44,031 bases of DNA, from assembly GCA_022823305.1 (NCBI GenBank), contig JAJDXK010000092.1, positions 1-44,031 of the forward strand, in the 5' to 3' direction. Below, in pieces: positions 1 to 8,829 of the stretch. The DNA is from Alphaproteobacteria bacterium. GTDB lineage: Bacteria; Pseudomonadota; Alphaproteobacteria; UBA828. How positions within the stretch are numbered: position 1 is the stretch's first letter; every line of letters starts with the position of its first letter. Made by a program: the position numbers and the translations under genes. Under the pieces are notes generated by a model. It was not told the DNA's origin, searched no databases, and saw only the letters and a program-made list of their open reading frames with translations.

Positions 1-101
1 CACCCCGGCCCTCTCCTCCCCGCCGGGGAGGAGAGGGAGAACGAGCGGCGGCGCCTGCGTTCCCCCTCCTCCCGGGAGGAGGGGGCCGGGGGGAGGTGGG
101 G
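1..101. repeat. GC-rich intergenic repeat, copy A
   Basis: The element opens with CACCCCGGCCCTCTCC and closes with GGGGGAGGTGGGG. It contains self-complementary CTCCTCCC/GGGAGGAG tracts at about 16-36 and 65-82. Both termini resemble those of the longer copy at 40097-40254, but the middle segment of that copy is absent. It sits just downstream of the stop codon of the dipeptidase-like gene. It has no coding potential. The window begins inside or at the edge of the element, so its left border is not certain. Confidence 0.6.
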
Positions 102-126
102 CGGGCGCGACCGCCCATGCGCGTAC

Positions 127-1137
127 CTATTCTTCCCACACCTCGCGGAAGACCCGGACCCAGTTGCCGCCCATGATCTTCTTGGTCGACTCCTCGCCGT
201 AGCCGCGCTCCAGCAGGCGCCGGGTCAGGTTGGGGAGGCCCTGCGGCGTGGCGATCCCGTCGGGGAAGTGATGCGGCGGCGGCGTGTAGGTCTCGGGCCG
301 CCAGTCGCCGGCTGCGATGCGCCCCTCGTAGAGCCGGGTGGCCTCGGCGTCGTCCACCACCGGCGCCTGACCCTTGTAGTAGTCGAGGCCGAGGCCGACG
401 TGGTCGTCGCCGACGAGCGTCACCATGTGGTCGATGTGGTCGACGAACTCGTCGAGCGTCGGTCGCGGCGAGGCGCTGACGAAGGAGGGGAAGGCGACCG
501 CGCCGACGAGCCCGCCGCTCGCGGCTGCCGCCCTGATCTGCTCGTCCGTGATGTTACGGGGCGAGTCCCGCACCGCCTTCGGGTTCGCGTGCGAGAAGAC
601 CACGGGGCGCGCCGACGCCTCGATCGCCTCCATGGTCGTGCGCCGGCCGGTGTGGCTGCAGTCGACGACGATGCGGGCCTCGTTGAGGCGCTCGACCAGC
701 CTGAGGCCGAAGGTGCTGAGGCCGGCGTCGGTGCGCTCCTCGCAGCCGTCGCCGACGCGGTTCTTCACGTTGTAGGCGAGCTGGATCATGCCGACGCCGA
801 GCGCCTTGTAGGCGTCGATCAGGTTGAGGTCGTCCTCGACCGGCTCGGTCCCCTGGAAGTGGAACACGATGCCGAGCTTGCCGGCGGCCTTCGCGGCGGC
901 GAAGTCCGCGGCGCGCGTGACCTGCACCAGCCTCGGGTCCTTCTCGATGGCGCGGATCCACTCGCCCAGCACGCGCAGCGTCGGGCCGGCGCGCTGGAAG
1001 GCGCCGACGGTGGGGCAGGCCGCGCTCGCGCCGCCCTCGATCCACCAGTCGATGTAGCGGCGCTGCATCATCAGCGGGCAGACCGCGTCGATGACGATGG
1101 CCTCGTCGTGAATGCGCGCGTGATCGGGCCTGGCCAC
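127..1137 (-). CDS. Peptidase family M19 (membrane dipeptidase-like) protein with altered metal site
   Basis: A 336-aa protein of the renal/membrane dipeptidase (M19) amidohydrolase family, whose characterised members cleave dipeptides with a two-zinc centre. Family features seen are VVDCSHTG (His162), FSHAN (His183) and GLGLDYYKG (Asp252). The N-terminal HxD pair is replaced: the strand reads VIDAVCPLM, giving Val19 and Pro21. The bridging glutamate is Gln95 in HFQGTEP. Only part of the usual metal site therefore remains, and the protein may be a one-metal enzyme or act on another substrate. No signal peptide is apparent, so it is probably cytoplasmic. It is transcribed away from the oligopeptidase B gene, 114 bp apart. 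The fold assignment is firm; the activity is not. Confidence 0.85.
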   Translation of the reverse strand: MARPDHARIHDEAIVIDAVCPLMMQRRYIDWWIEGGASAACPTVGAFQRAGPTLRVLGEWIRAIEKDPRLVQVTRAADFAAAKAAGKLGIVFHFQGTEPVEDDLNLIDAYKALGVGMIQLAYNVKNRVGDGCEERTDAGLSTFGLRLVERLNEARIVVDCSHTGRRTTMEAIEASARPVVFSHANPKAVRDSPRNITDEQIRAAAASGGLVGAVAFPSFVSASPRPTLDEFVDHIDHMVTLVGDDHVGLGLDYYKGQAPVVDDAEATRLYEGRIAAGDWRPETYTPPPHHFPDGIATPQGLPNLTRRLLERGYGEESTKKIMGGNWVRVFREVWEE

Positions 1138-1251
1138 GCCCCTCGTCTCCCTCTGGCACGTCGCAATCGGGCTCCCCGCCTTCTATACCTGTTCCGCAAC
1201 ACGGGCCACATCAGGTAGGAGTCCTCTCCCGCCACGCAAGGGACGTCCCCG

Positions 1252-3336
1252 ATGCCGCCATCCTGCTCCACGCCTCCCGTCGCGGCGCGAAAGCCCGTCA
1301 CCACGACCCTGCACGGGCACGCACGCAGCGACGACTACGCCTGGCTCAAGGACCCGGACTGGCAGCGGGTGATGCGCGAGCCCGACGCGCTCGACCCCGC
1401 CATCCGCGCCTACCTGGAGGCCGAGAACGCACATACCGAGGCCTTCCTCGCGCCCCATGCGGCGCTCCGGCAGGCGCTCCATGCCGAGATGCGCGGGCGC
1501 ATGAAGGAGGACGATTCCACGGTGCCGGCGCCGGACGGGGCGTGGGCCTACTACGTCCGCTACGTCGAGGGCGGCGAGCACCCCCTCTACTGCCGCACCC
1601 CGCGCGACGACCATGCGGAGACGCTGCTGCTCGACGGCAACCGCGAGGCGGAGGGCGAGGCCTACTTCAAGGTCGGCGACTGCGAGCACAGCCCCGACCA
1701 CCGCCGCCTCGCCTACACCCTCGACACCAAGGGCTCGGAGCGCTACCGCCTCTTCGTCCGGGACATCGCCTCGGGCGCGGTCATCGACGGGCCCATCGAC
1801 GATGCCCACGGCGATGTCATCTGGGCCGCCGACGGCGAGACGCTCTTCTACACCGTGATCGACGAGAACCACCGCCCTTACCAGGTGCGCCGCCACCGCG
1901 TGGGTGCCTCGGGCGCGGACCCGGTGGTCTACGAGGAGGCCGACCCCGGCTTCTTCATCAGACTGGGCGAGTCCGAGGGCAGGCGCTTCGTCATGATCTC
2001 GGCCCACGACCACACCACCTCCGAGGTGCATCTGGTCGAGGCCACGCGGCCTGAGAGCGCCCCCCGCCTCGTCGCCGCCCGCGAGCGCGGCATCGAGTAC
2101 GACGTCGCCCTGCGCGGGAGGATGCTCTACATCCTCACCAACGCCGACGGCGCCACCGACTTCAAGATCGTGACCGCGCCGCTGGACGCGCCGGGGCCGG
2201 AGGCGTGGCGGGACTGGCTGCCCCACGAGCCCGGCACCTATGTGCTGTCGCAACTCCTCTTCGCCGGCCACCACGTGCGGCGGGAGCGAGTCGGCGGCCT
2301 GCCGCGCATCGTCGTCACCGATCTGGAGAGCGGGGAGGCCCACACGATCGCCTTCGAGGAGGAGGCCTACGACCTCTCCCTCGTACCGGGCTACGAGTTC
2401 GAGACCGCCGCGCTCCGCTTCGTCTACAGCTCGATGACGACGCCGCAGCAGACCTTCGACTACGACATGCGCACCCGCGTCCGCACCCTGCGCAAGACCC
2501 GGGAGGTGCCGAGCGGCCACGAGCCGGCCGACTACGTCACCCGGCGCCTCGTCGCCGCGAGCCACGACGGCGCGCAGGTGCCCGTCTCCGTCCTCCATCG
2601 CCGCACCACCCCGCTGGACGGCTCGGCGCCGCTGCTGCTCTACGGCTACGGCGCCTACGGCCACGCCATCCCGGCCGCCTTCTCCACCAACCGGCTGAGC
2701 CTGGTGGACCGCGGCTTCGTCTACGCCATCGCCCACGTGCGCGGCGGCTCGGACTGCGGCTACGGCTGGTATCTCGACGGCAAGCTCGCGAAGAAGACCA
2801 ACACCTTCGCCGACTTCATCGCCGCCGCCGAGCACCTGATCGCCGCAGGCTACACCGCCAGGGGGCGGATCGCGGCCCACGGCGGCAGCGCCGGCGGCAT
2901 GCTGATGGGCGCGGTCGCGAACCTGCGGCCCGAGCTCTTCGCCGGCATCGTCGCCGAGGTGCCCTTCGTCGACGTGCTCAACACCATGTGCGATGCGGGC
3001 CTGCCGCTCACGCCGCCGGAATGGCCGGAATGGGGCAACCCCGTGGACGACGCGGACGCCTGGCGCACCATCGCGGCCTACGCGCCCTACGAGAACGTCG
3101 CGGCGAAGGCCTACCCCGCGATCTTCGCCACCGCCGGCCTCACCGACCCGCGCGTCACCTACTGGGAGCCGGCCAAGTGGGTGGCGAAGCTGCGCCGCCT
3201 CAAGAGCGACGACAACCCGCTGCTGCTGCACACCAACATGGAGGCCGGCCACGGCGGCGCCTCGGGCCGCTTCCGCCGGCTGGAGGAGGTGGCGATGGCC
3301 TACGCCTTCGTCCTCGCCGTCAGCGGGCGGGCCTGA
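1252..3336 (+). CDS. ptrB: Oligopeptidase B (S9A serine peptidase)
   Basis: A 694-aa prolyl-oligopeptidase-family enzyme that cuts short peptides, in characterised relatives after Arg or Lys. The N-terminal part (to about residue 410) has beta-propeller character. The C-terminal alpha/beta hydrolase domain carries the triad Ser546 (HGGSAGGML), Asp632 (GLTDPRV) and His667 (EAGHGG). These positions track those of E. coli oligopeptidase B, as does the total length. The strongly conserved YGYGAYGH and HVRGGSDCGYGWY stretches are also present. The chosen ATG follows a weak purine-rich stretch (CGCAAGGGACG). No signal peptide is visible, so it is probably cytosolic. It ends 14 bp before a convergent flavin monooxygenase gene. 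Confidence 0.93.
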   Translation: MPPSCSTPPVAARKPVTTTLHGHARSDDYAWLKDPDWQRVMREPDALDPAIRAYLEAENAHTEAFLAPHAALRQALHAEMRGRMKEDDSTVPAPDGAWAYYVRYVEGGEHPLYCRTPRDDHAETLLLDGNREAEGEAYFKVGDCEHSPDHRRLAYTLDTKGSERYRLFVRDIASGAVIDGPIDDAHGDVIWAADGETLFYTVIDENHRPYQVRRHRVGASGADPVVYEEADPGFFIRLGESEGRRFVMISAHDHTTSEVHLVEATRPESAPRLVAARERGIEYDVALRGRMLYILTNADGATDFKIVTAPLDAPGPEAWRDWLPHEPGTYVLSQLLFAGHHVRRERVGGLPRIVVTDLESGEAHTIAFEEEAYDLSLVPGYEFETAALRFVYSSMTTPQQTFDYDMRTRVRTLRKTREVPSGHEPADYVTRRLVAASHDGAQVPVSVLHRRTTPLDGSAPLLLYGYGAYGHAIPAAFSTNRLSLVDRGFVYAIAHVRGGSDCGYGWYLDGKLAKKTNTFADFIAAAEHLIAAGYTARGRIAAHGGSAGGMLMGAVANLRPELFAGIVAEVPFVDVLNTMCDAGLPLTPPEWPEWGNPVDDADAWRTIAAYAPYENVAAKAYPAIFATAGLTDPRVTYWEPAKWVAKLRRLKSDDNPLLLHTNMEAGHGGASGRFRRLEEVAMAYAFVLAVSGRA

Positions 3337-3350
3337 CGGGGACGCGACCC

Positions 3351-4427
3351 TCAGATCAGCGGGATCACCTCGCGGGCGAAGCGCTCCATGGAGCGCCGCC
3401 GGCTCGCGGCGGGCCGGCCGGGCTGCGCCGTGTTGATCGCGAACAGGGTGACGCCGATCGCGCGATAGCGCCTGACCTGGGCCGCCACCTGCGCGGGCGC
3501 GCCGACCAGCTGGTGCTCGAGGAAGGGCGGCAGGTTGGCGGGGTCGGCCATCGCCTCCATGCGCTCCATCTGGGCCACGTTGCGCTCGTAGGTCGGCACG
3601 TCCTTCCACGGGTTGGCGTGGGTCTCGTAGTGCGCCACCACGGCGCGGAAGAAGGCGGCGAGGTGGGTGATCGCCTCATCCCGGGCCTCGGTCTCGCTGT
3701 CGGCGATGAAGCAGTGGACCCAGAGCGGGATGCCGGGCTCCGCCCGCCCGCCGCGGGCCGCGCCGATCGCCTTCCACGCGCGGATGGCGTCTTCGTTCTG
3801 GGCGAAGGGCGAGGCCGAGGTGCAGAGCAGGCCGAGGCCCATCTCCGCCATGCGCTCGGCGGTGCCGGGGTTGTTGCAGGCGCCGTAGAGGTGGATGCGC
3901 TCCCGCGCCGGCCCCGGCCGGAGCGTTACCGCGCGCGGGATCGTCGCGTGGCTGCCTTCGTAGCTGAAGGGCTCGCCCCTCAGCAGCCCCGCCGCGATCT
4001 CGTAGTGCTCGCGGAAAAGTTCGCGCGAGTGCGCCATGTCGATGTTGCGCGCGTCGTACTCGATGCGGGCCACGCCGCGGCCGAGGCCGATGTGCAGCTC
4101 GGCATCGGTCAGCAGGCTCAGCATCGCCAGCTCCTCGGCGAAGCGCACGGGCTCGTACCAGGGCAGCACGACGACCGCGGTGCCCAGGCCCAGGCCCGGG
4201 CACGCCGCCGCGACGTGGCTCAGGAAGAGGAGCGGCGAGGGCGAGGGGTAGTAGTCGGTGAAGTGATGCTCCAGCGCCCAGACGCTGCCGAAGCCCAGCG
4301 CCTGCCCGTACCGGCAGTCCTCCAGCATCTCGCGGTAGCGCGCGCGGTCGCCTGCCGCGCCCTTCTCGGCCGCCGGCATCACCGGGCCCACGGTAAAGCC
4401 GAAGGCCGCATCCCCGCGTTCGCTCAT
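3351..4427 (-). CDS. LLM-class (luciferase-like) flavin-dependent monooxygenase
   Basis: A 358-aa TIM-barrel protein of the bacterial luciferase superfamily. Typical features are ALGFGSVWALEHHF near residues 44-57, the strand-turn LGTAVVVLPWYEP, ELHIGLGRGVARIEYDA, and a C-terminal APAQVAAQVRRYRAIGV segment. Such enzymes use reduced FMN (or F420) to oxygenate organic substrates; the substrate cannot be read from the sequence. The gene lies between convergent ptrB and co-directional sodC, 79 bp downstream of the latter. That gap holds a strong hairpin, so it is probably transcribed separately from the copper operon. It is one of three LLM proteins in the window and none is closely similar to another. 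Confidence 0.88.
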   Translation of the reverse strand: MSERGDAAFGFTVGPVMPAAEKGAAGDRARYREMLEDCRYGQALGFGSVWALEHHFTDYYPSPSPLLFLSHVAAACPGLGLGTAVVVLPWYEPVRFAEELAMLSLLTDAELHIGLGRGVARIEYDARNIDMAHSRELFREHYEIAAGLLRGEPFSYEGSHATIPRAVTLRPGPARERIHLYGACNNPGTAERMAEMGLGLLCTSASPFAQNEDAIRAWKAIGAARGGRAEPGIPLWVHCFIADSETEARDEAITHLAAFFRAVVAHYETHANPWKDVPTYERNVAQMERMEAMADPANLPPFLEHQLVGAPAQVAAQVRRYRAIGVTLFAINTAQPGRPAASRRRSMERFAREVIPLI

Positions 4428-4464
4428 GCCCCGTCCTAGCGGACCCGGCGCATGCGCGGCAACC

Positions 4465-4494
4465 GGCGCGGAGAGCGCGGCGGCCCTCCGCGCC
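4465..4494 (-). terminator. Hairpin downstream of sodC, putative terminator
   Basis: A perfect 9-bp inverted repeat, GGCGCGGAG (4465-4473) and CTCCGCGCC (4486-4494), with a 12-nt loop. It lies 13 bp past the sodC stop in the direction of transcription. No clear T-run follows, so intrinsic termination is plausible but unproven. It would end the cueR-cytochrome-sodC transcript. Confidence 0.4.
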
Positions 4495-4506
4495 GCCCGG
4501 CCGAGG

Positions 4507-5019
4507 CTACTTCCGAATCACGCCGCAGGCGATGCGGGGGCCGGCGGCGCCCGCCGGGTCGGAGACGTAGTCGTCGGGCCCCTCGTGAATCACGATGGCG
4601 GCGCCGTCCGCGTCGAAGAGCGCGTCGTCGAGGCTGAGCAGCGTGTTGAGCACCTCGACCTCCAGCGCGCCGGACTCCGGCACGTGGATGTTGGGCATGT
4701 CGCCGGCGTGCATCCCTTCGGGGTTGTCGATCCCGTGCTTCGCGCCGGTCGGGTTGTAGTGGCCGCCGGCGGACTTGAAGGGCGGCTCGCACACGCCGAC
4801 CGCATGGACGTGGAAGGCATGGGCGCCCGCCGGCAGGCTCGTGAGCGTGGCATGCAGCAGCGTGCCCTGCGGGGTCTCGCGCAGCGTGACCGTGCCGACC
4901 GACTCTCCCTTCGCGTTCTTCATTGCGGCGCTCGCCTGCTCCGCCGCGCTTGCAGTCTGGGATGCCGCGGCCAGCGCAACGCCGGCCACGAGCATGGCAA
5001 TCCCTGCCAGCTTCATCAT
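4507..5019 (-). CDS. sodC: Periplasmic Cu/Zn superoxide dismutase
   Basis: A 170-aa precursor that dismutates superoxide in the periplasm. It begins with a signal peptide (MMKLAGIAML, then a hydrophobic run ending ASQTASAAEQ). The fold signatures follow: HAFHVHAVGVCEPP with copper-ligand histidines and one cysteine of the disulfide, GGHYNPTGAKHG (zinc loop), VIHEGPDDYVSDPAGAAGPRIACGVI with the last Cu ligand, the active-site arginine and the partner cysteine. The ATG-ATG start follows a GGGGGG-ACGGG purine tract. It is the third gene after cueR and a cytochrome c, which ties it to copper supply or copper-induced oxidative stress. A 68-bp gap from the cytochrome gene may hold its own promoter. 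Confidence 0.95.
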   Translation of the reverse strand: MMKLAGIAMLVAGVALAAASQTASAAEQASAAMKNAKGESVGTVTLRETPQGTLLHATLTSLPAGAHAFHVHAVGVCEPPFKSAGGHYNPTGAKHGIDNPEGMHAGDMPNIHVPESGALEVEVLNTLLSLDDALFDADGAAIVIHEGPDDYVSDPAGAAGPRIACGVIRK

Positions 5020-5055
5020 GGTCCCGTCCCCCCGTTCAAACCATTGTCCGCGTCC

Positions 5056-5086
5056 ACCATACGACCGATGCCGGCCCGGTCGCCAA
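5056..5086 (-). promoter_or_regulatory. Possible MerR-type promoter of sodC
   Basis: On the minus strand TTGGCG (5086-5081) and TATGGT (5061-5056) are separated by exactly 19 bp, the overlong spacing typical of promoters activated by MerR-family regulators. The spacer region contains a dyad GACCG-N9-CGGTC. It differs from the copper box in front of the ATPase gene, so control by CueR is not assured. The position, 37 bp before the sodC start, is right for a promoter. Confidence 0.3.
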
Positions 5087-5087
5087 T

Positions 5088-5507
5088 TCAGAATATGCCG
5101 TTGGCCTGCTGGAGGGTGCGCACATAGAGCGTGATCCTCCGCACGTCCCTGTCCGAAACGCCCTCCACGGGCTCCATGTCGCCGAAGTCCCAGTGATGCG
5201 CGCGCACGCCCTTCTTCACCGCGAACAGGAACGACGCGTCGCCGTGGTGGCTCGGCTCGTAGATCCTGTGGACGAGGGGCGGTCCCTGGTCCGAGCCCGT
5301 CGCATGCTTGCCGTGGCACGCGATGCAGTTCTCCTCGAAGAGCTTCTGGCCTTCCTTTTCCTCGGGGGTGAGCGCCGGGATGGTGAGGGCCGTCTGCCCG
5401 CCTGTGGACTGCGGGTGGTGGTCGTCCTCCCATGTCGTCCATGCGATGACGGCGGCCAGCGCCGCCGCCGCAAGCGCACCGGCCGTGGCGTACTTCCTGC
5501 CCTTCAT
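5088..5507 (-). CDS. Membrane-anchored monohaem c-type cytochrome
   Basis: A 139-aa protein with an N-terminal hydrophobic anchor or signal (residues about 7-25, [16 protein letters not shown]). One haem-binding motif, CIACH, sits at Cys61-Cys64-His65, and a likely axial methionine is Met111 in DFGDMEP. It should carry electrons in the periplasm. Its start codon overlaps the cueR stop by ATGA, so the two genes are translationally coupled. The [15 protein letters not shown] region resembles the CopA-adjacent cytochrome at 8360, which has WHHGDRLLFDYTKLG at the equivalent place. The two look like diverged relatives placed on both sides of the copper regulator. The partner oxidase or oxidoreductase is not in the window. 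Confidence 0.88.
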   Translation of the reverse strand: MKGRKYATAGALAAAALAAVIAWTTWEDDHHPQSTGGQTALTIPALTPEEKEGQKLFEENCIACHGKHATGSDQGPPLVHRIYEPSHHGDASFLFAVKKGVRAHHWDFGDMEPVEGVSDRDVRRITLYVRTLQQANGIF

Positions 5508-5908
5508 GCGTCGGCGGCGGGCTTCGGCCCGGCGAGGTCGTCGAGGATCGGGCAGTCGGGCCGCGCGTCGCCGTGGCAGCGCGCCACCAGCTCGGCCAGC
5601 GTGCCGCGCAGCCCGGCGAGCGCAGCGATCTTGCGGTCGATGCGGCGCAGATGGGCCTCGGCCAGCGCCTTCACGTCGGCGCTGGCGCGGTCCCGGTCCT
5701 CGTAGAGCGAGAGCAGCGTGCGGCATTCCTCGATCGAGAAGCCGAGCGAGCGGGCGCGCGCGAGGAAGGCGAGCTTGTGCACGTCGCTCGCGGCGAAGTC
5801 GCGATAGCCGTTCGTGCCCCGCGCCGGCCGGATCAGGCCGATGTCCTCGTAGTAGCGGATCGTCTTCGCCGGGAGTCCGCTGGCTTCGGCGACGTCGCCG
5901 ATCTTCAT
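5504..5908 (-). CDS. cueR: CueR-type copper-responsive MerR regulator
   Basis: A 134-aa MerR-family activator. The N-terminal winged helix-turn-helix reads [21 protein letters not shown] dimerisation helix follows, with SADVK containing the serine (Ser76) typical of +1-ion sensors. The metal-binding loop has two cysteines seven residues apart (Cys111 and Cys119, ending CPIL), the CueR signature for Cu(I), Ag(I) or Au(I). An in-frame GTG lies two codons upstream, but the GGAGG five bases before the ATG at 5908 and family alignment favour the ATG. The gene is divergent from the copper ATPase and overlaps the cytochrome gene downstream. It is expected to activate the promoter at 5972-6002. Confidence 0.93.
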   Translation of the reverse strand: MKIGDVAEASGLPAKTIRYYEDIGLIRPARGTNGYRDFAASDVHKLAFLARARSLGFSIEECRTLLSLYEDRDRASADVKALAEAHLRRIDRKIAALAGLRGTLAELVARCHGDARPDCPILDDLAGPKPAADA

Positions 5909-5971
5909 GGCCACCTCCGCGACTCGTTCATGAGCGCTTCCAGGACCGGAGAGGCACGACCCTGCGCCCTC

Positions 5972-6002
5972 TTGACCTTCCAGTTACTGGAATTCCTATC
6001 GT
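5972..6002 (+). promoter_or_regulatory. CueR-activated promoter of the copper ATPase operon
   Basis: A -35 element TTGACC (5972-5977) and a -10 element TATCGT (5997-6002) are separated by 19 bp. Such a spacer is normally unreadable by sigma-70 without MerR-type DNA distortion. Inside it lies the dyad TTCCAG-TTA-CTGGAA (5978-5992), close to the CueR operator of E. coli copA. The start codon of the ATPase is 32 bp downstream, behind GGAGGGGG. Confidence 0.85.
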
Positions 6003-6033
6003 TACCCAAGAAGAGAATTGGAGGGGGCCAGCG

Positions 6034-8349
6034 ATGGACGCGGGCTCGCCGGCGGAGACGACCGCCGAGACGGCGCGCGACCCGGTCTGCGGCATGGCGG
6101 TCGAGCGCGAAGGCGCCCGCCACACGGCCCGGCACCGCGGGCAGATTTACTACTTCTGCTGCGCCCGGTGCCGCAGCCGCTTCGTCGAGACGCCGGACGC
6201 GTTTCTCGGCGAGCGCCCGCGTCCGCAGCCGGCGCCCGAGGGCAGCCTCTACACCTGCCCCATGCATCCGGAGGTGGTGCAGGCCGTGCCGGGCGACTGC
6301 CCGAAGTGCGGCATGGCGCTCGAGCCGATGCTGCCGGTGGCCGACGCGGGCCCCAACCCGGAGCTCGTCGACCTGCGCCGCCGGCTCCGGCTCGCCGCGC
6401 CGCTGGCGGCACTGGTGTTCGCGCTGGAGATGGGGGCGCACGCGGGCATCCCCTTCGACGCCTGGCTCGGGCCGCGTCCCTTCGTCGCCCTGCAATGCGC
6501 ACTCGCGACGCCGGTGCTCTGGATCGCGCGCGCCTTCTTCCTGCGCGGGGCAGCCTCGCTGCGGAACCGCAGCCCCAACATGTGGACGCTGATCGCGCTC
6601 GGCACCGGCGCCGCCTGGCTCTTCAGCCTGGCGGGCCTGCTCGCGCCCGGCGCCTTCCCTGCGGCGGTCGCGGGCGCCGGCGGGCAGCCGCCGGCTTACT
6701 TCGAGGCGGCAGCGGTGATCCTGGCGTTGGTGCTTGCCGGGCAGGTGATGGAGAGCGCAGCCCGCGAGCGCACGGGCGATGCCATCCGCGCGCTGATGGA
6801 CCTCGCGCCGAAGACGGCGCGGCGGCTGGAGGAGGGGGGCGAGGCGGACGTGCCGCTCGAGGCCGTCCACCCCGGCGACCGGCTCAGGCTGCGGCCCGGC
6901 GAGAGCGTGCCCGTGGACGGCGTCGCGGTCGAGGGGCGGGCCACGGTCGACGAGAGCATGCTCACGGGCGAGCCGCTGCCGGTGGAGAAGGGGCCGGGCG
7001 ATGCGCTCACCGGCGGCACGCTCAACAAGACCGGCAGCCTGGTGATGCGGGCCGAGCGGGTCGGCGCCGAGACCGTGCTCGCCCGCATCGTCGCCCTGGT
7101 GGCGAAGGCGCAGCGCAGCCGCGCGCCGATCCAGGCGCTAGCGGACAGGGTCGCCGGCGTCTTCGTCCCGGCGGTGGTCGGCTTCGCGGTGCTCGCCGCG
7201 GTCGGCTGGCTGGTGGCCGGACCCGAGGCGGCGCTGGCGCACGCGCTGAGCGCCGCGGTGAGCGTGCTCATCATCGCCTGCCCCTGCGCGCTCGGGCTGG
7301 CGACGCCGATGTCGATCATGGTGGCGGCCGGGCGCGGCGCCCGCGCCGGCGTTCTCGTGCGCGATGCCGAGGCGCTGGAGCGCCTCGCCGGTGCCGACGT
7401 GCTGGTGGTCGACAAGACCGGCACGCTGACCGAGGGGCGGCCTGCGGTGAGCGACGTGATCCCCGCCGGTGGCGTCGACCGGTCGCGCCTGCTGGCGCTC
7501 GCGGCGGCGCTGGAGCGGAGCGCCCAGCATCCCCTGGCCGAGGCGGTCGTGGCCGCAGCCGAGGCGGCGGGCGCCCCCTACCTCGCGGCTGCCGAGGTGG
7601 AGACCCTCCCCGGCCGGGGCGTGCGCGGCCGGGTGGACGGCCACGCCGTCGCCCTCGGCAACGCCGCCATGATGCAGGCGCTGGGCATCCCGCCCGGCGA
7701 GCACGGCGCAGAGGCCCACGCGCTGGAGGAGGCCGGCAGGACCGCCATGTTCGCCGCGGTGGACGGCGCGCTCTCGGGCGTGATCGCGGTCGCGGACGAG
7801 GTGAGGGAGACCGCGCCAGACGCCATCCGCGCGCTGCGCGAAGCGGGCTTGCGCATCGTCATGGCGACCGGCGACAGCCCGCGCACGGCCGCCATCGTCG
7901 CGCGCACGCTCGGCATGGACGAGGTGCACGCCGGACTGGTGCCGGAGGAGAAGGCGGCGCTGGTCGAGGACCTCCGCCGCCGCGGCTTGACCGTTGCCAT
8001 GGCGGGCGACGGCGTGAACGACGCACCCGCGCTGGCATCCGCCGACGTCGGCATCGCGCTCGGCAGCGGCGCCGACATCGCCATGGAGAGCGCGGGCATC
8101 ACGCTGGTCAAGGGCGACCTGCGCGGCATCGTGCGGGCGCGCAGGCTGGCGCGGGCGACCGTGCGCAACGTGCGCCAGAACCTCTTCCTCGCCTTCGTCT
8201 ACAACGGTGCGGCGATTCCCATCGCCGCCGGCGTGCTCTTTCCCCCCTTCGGCATCCTGCTCTCGCCCATGATCGCGGCGGCGGCGATGAGCCTCTCGTC
8301 GGTCTCGGTCATCGCCAACGCGCTCCGCCTGCGCGCGGCCCGCATCTGA
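6034..8349 (+). CDS. copA: Cu(I)-exporting P1B-type ATPase with YHS and HMBD domains
   Basis: A 771-aa P-type ATPase. The N-terminus has a YHS domain (residues about 15-58, DPVCGM...FCCARC) and then a heavy-metal-binding segment (about 73-99, YTCPMHPE...CPKCGM), in place of classic GMxCxxC domains. The transmembrane metal site is CPC (416-418, [12 protein letters not shown]), which marks the Cu/Ag-transporting P1B-1 group. Catalytic parts are the TGE-type loop ([10 protein letters not shown]), phosphorylated Asp460 (DKTGTLTEG), His499-Pro500 (SAQHPLAEA) and [10 protein letters not shown] from residue 658. It pumps Cu(I) from the cytoplasm into the periplasm. The ATG at 6034 follows GGAGGGGG. 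A longer upstream open frame is rejected because it runs through the cueR promoter. The CueR-type promoter and divergent cueR give strong regulatory context. Confidence 0.95.
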   Translation: MDAGSPAETTAETARDPVCGMAVEREGARHTARHRGQIYYFCCARCRSRFVETPDAFLGERPRPQPAPEGSLYTCPMHPEVVQAVPGDCPKCGMALEPMLPVADAGPNPELVDLRRRLRLAAPLAALVFALEMGAHAGIPFDAWLGPRPFVALQCALATPVLWIARAFFLRGAASLRNRSPNMWTLIALGTGAAWLFSLAGLLAPGAFPAAVAGAGGQPPAYFEAAAVILALVLAGQVMESAARERTGDAIRALMDLAPKTARRLEEGGEADVPLEAVHPGDRLRLRPGESVPVDGVAVEGRATVDESMLTGEPLPVEKGPGDALTGGTLNKTGSLVMRAERVGAETVLARIVALVAKAQRSRAPIQALADRVAGVFVPAVVGFAVLAAVGWLVAGPEAALAHALSAAVSVLIIACPCALGLATPMSIMVAAGRGARAGVLVRDAEALERLAGADVLVVDKTGTLTEGRPAVSDVIPAGGVDRSRLLALAAALERSAQHPLAEAVVAAAEAAGAPYLAAAEVETLPGRGVRGRVDGHAVALGNAAMMQALGIPPGEHGAEAHALEEAGRTAMFAAVDGALSGVIAVADEVRETAPDAIRALREAGLRIVMATGDSPRTAAIVARTLGMDEVHAGLVPEEKAALVEDLRRRGLTVAMAGDGVNDAPALASADVGIALGSGADIAMESAGITLVKGDLRGIVRARRLARATVRNVRQNLFLAFVYNGAAIPIAAGVLFPPFGILLSPMIAAAAMSLSSVSVIANALRLRAARI

Positions 8350-8359
8350 AGGCGGCGTC

Positions 8360-8821
8360 GTGAGGAAGGGAGTGCCGGCGTGCGGGGCGGCGGCGATGGC
8401 CGTCGCCGCGGGGATGCTGGTCGGTCAGCCGTCTCCGGCGTCGGACGGTGTCGTGCGCGGCGCCACGCTCTACGCCGAACACTGCGCTTCCTGTCACGGC
8501 GAGAAGCTCGAGGGTGCGCCGAATTGGCGAACGAGGAACGCCGACGGTCTCTATCCGGCGCCGCCCCACGACGGAACCGGCCACACCTGGCACCACGGCG
8601 ACCGGCTGCTCTTCGACTACACCAAGCTCGGCGGCGAGAAAGCGCTGGCCGCGCTGGGCGTGACCGACTTCGAGAGCGGCATGCCGGGGTTTGGCCATGT
8701 GCTCGGCGACGAACAGATCCGCGACGTGCTCGCCTTCATCAAGAGCACGTGGCCCGAGGCGATCCGGCACCATCAGGAGCGGGTGACGCGGCAGGAAGCC
8801 AAAGCGCGAGCGGGGGAGTAG
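8360..8821 (+). CDS. Secreted monohaem c-type cytochrome of the copper operon
   Basis: A 153-aa protein starting at GTG, 10 bp after the ATPase stop, with AAGGCGG upstream. It has a cleavable-looking signal peptide (GAAAMAVAAGMLVGQPSPAS). The haem motif CASCH lies at Cys42-Cys45-His46, and Met108 in SGMPGF is the likely axial ligand. A conserved GTGHTWHHGD stretch sits between them. Its spacing shows it is co-transcribed with the copper pump, and it is therefore likely copper-inducible. Cytochromes of this type often accompany copper-resistance genes in alphaproteobacteria. A role in electron transfer to a periplasmic copper-handling oxidase is inference, since no such oxidase is encoded nearby. 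Confidence 0.9.
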   Translation: MRKGVPACGAAAMAVAAGMLVGQPSPASDGVVRGATLYAEHCASCHGEKLEGAPNWRTRNADGLYPAPPHDGTGHTWHHGDRLLFDYTKLGGEKALAALGVTDFESGMPGFGHVLGDEQIRDVLAFIKSTWPEAIRHHQERVTRQEAKARAGE

Positions 8822-8829
8822 GTGCTGCC

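Noticed and set aside
1183..3609. A 2.4-kb minus-strand open frame opposite ptrB
   Set aside because: Shadow of the oligopeptidase B gene, with low-complexity Val/Gly/Ala/Arg composition.
5308..6033. N-terminal extension of the copper ATPase frame
   Set aside because: It runs through the cueR gene and the CueR promoter. The ATG at 6034 has a strong ribosome site and starts the YHS domain properly.
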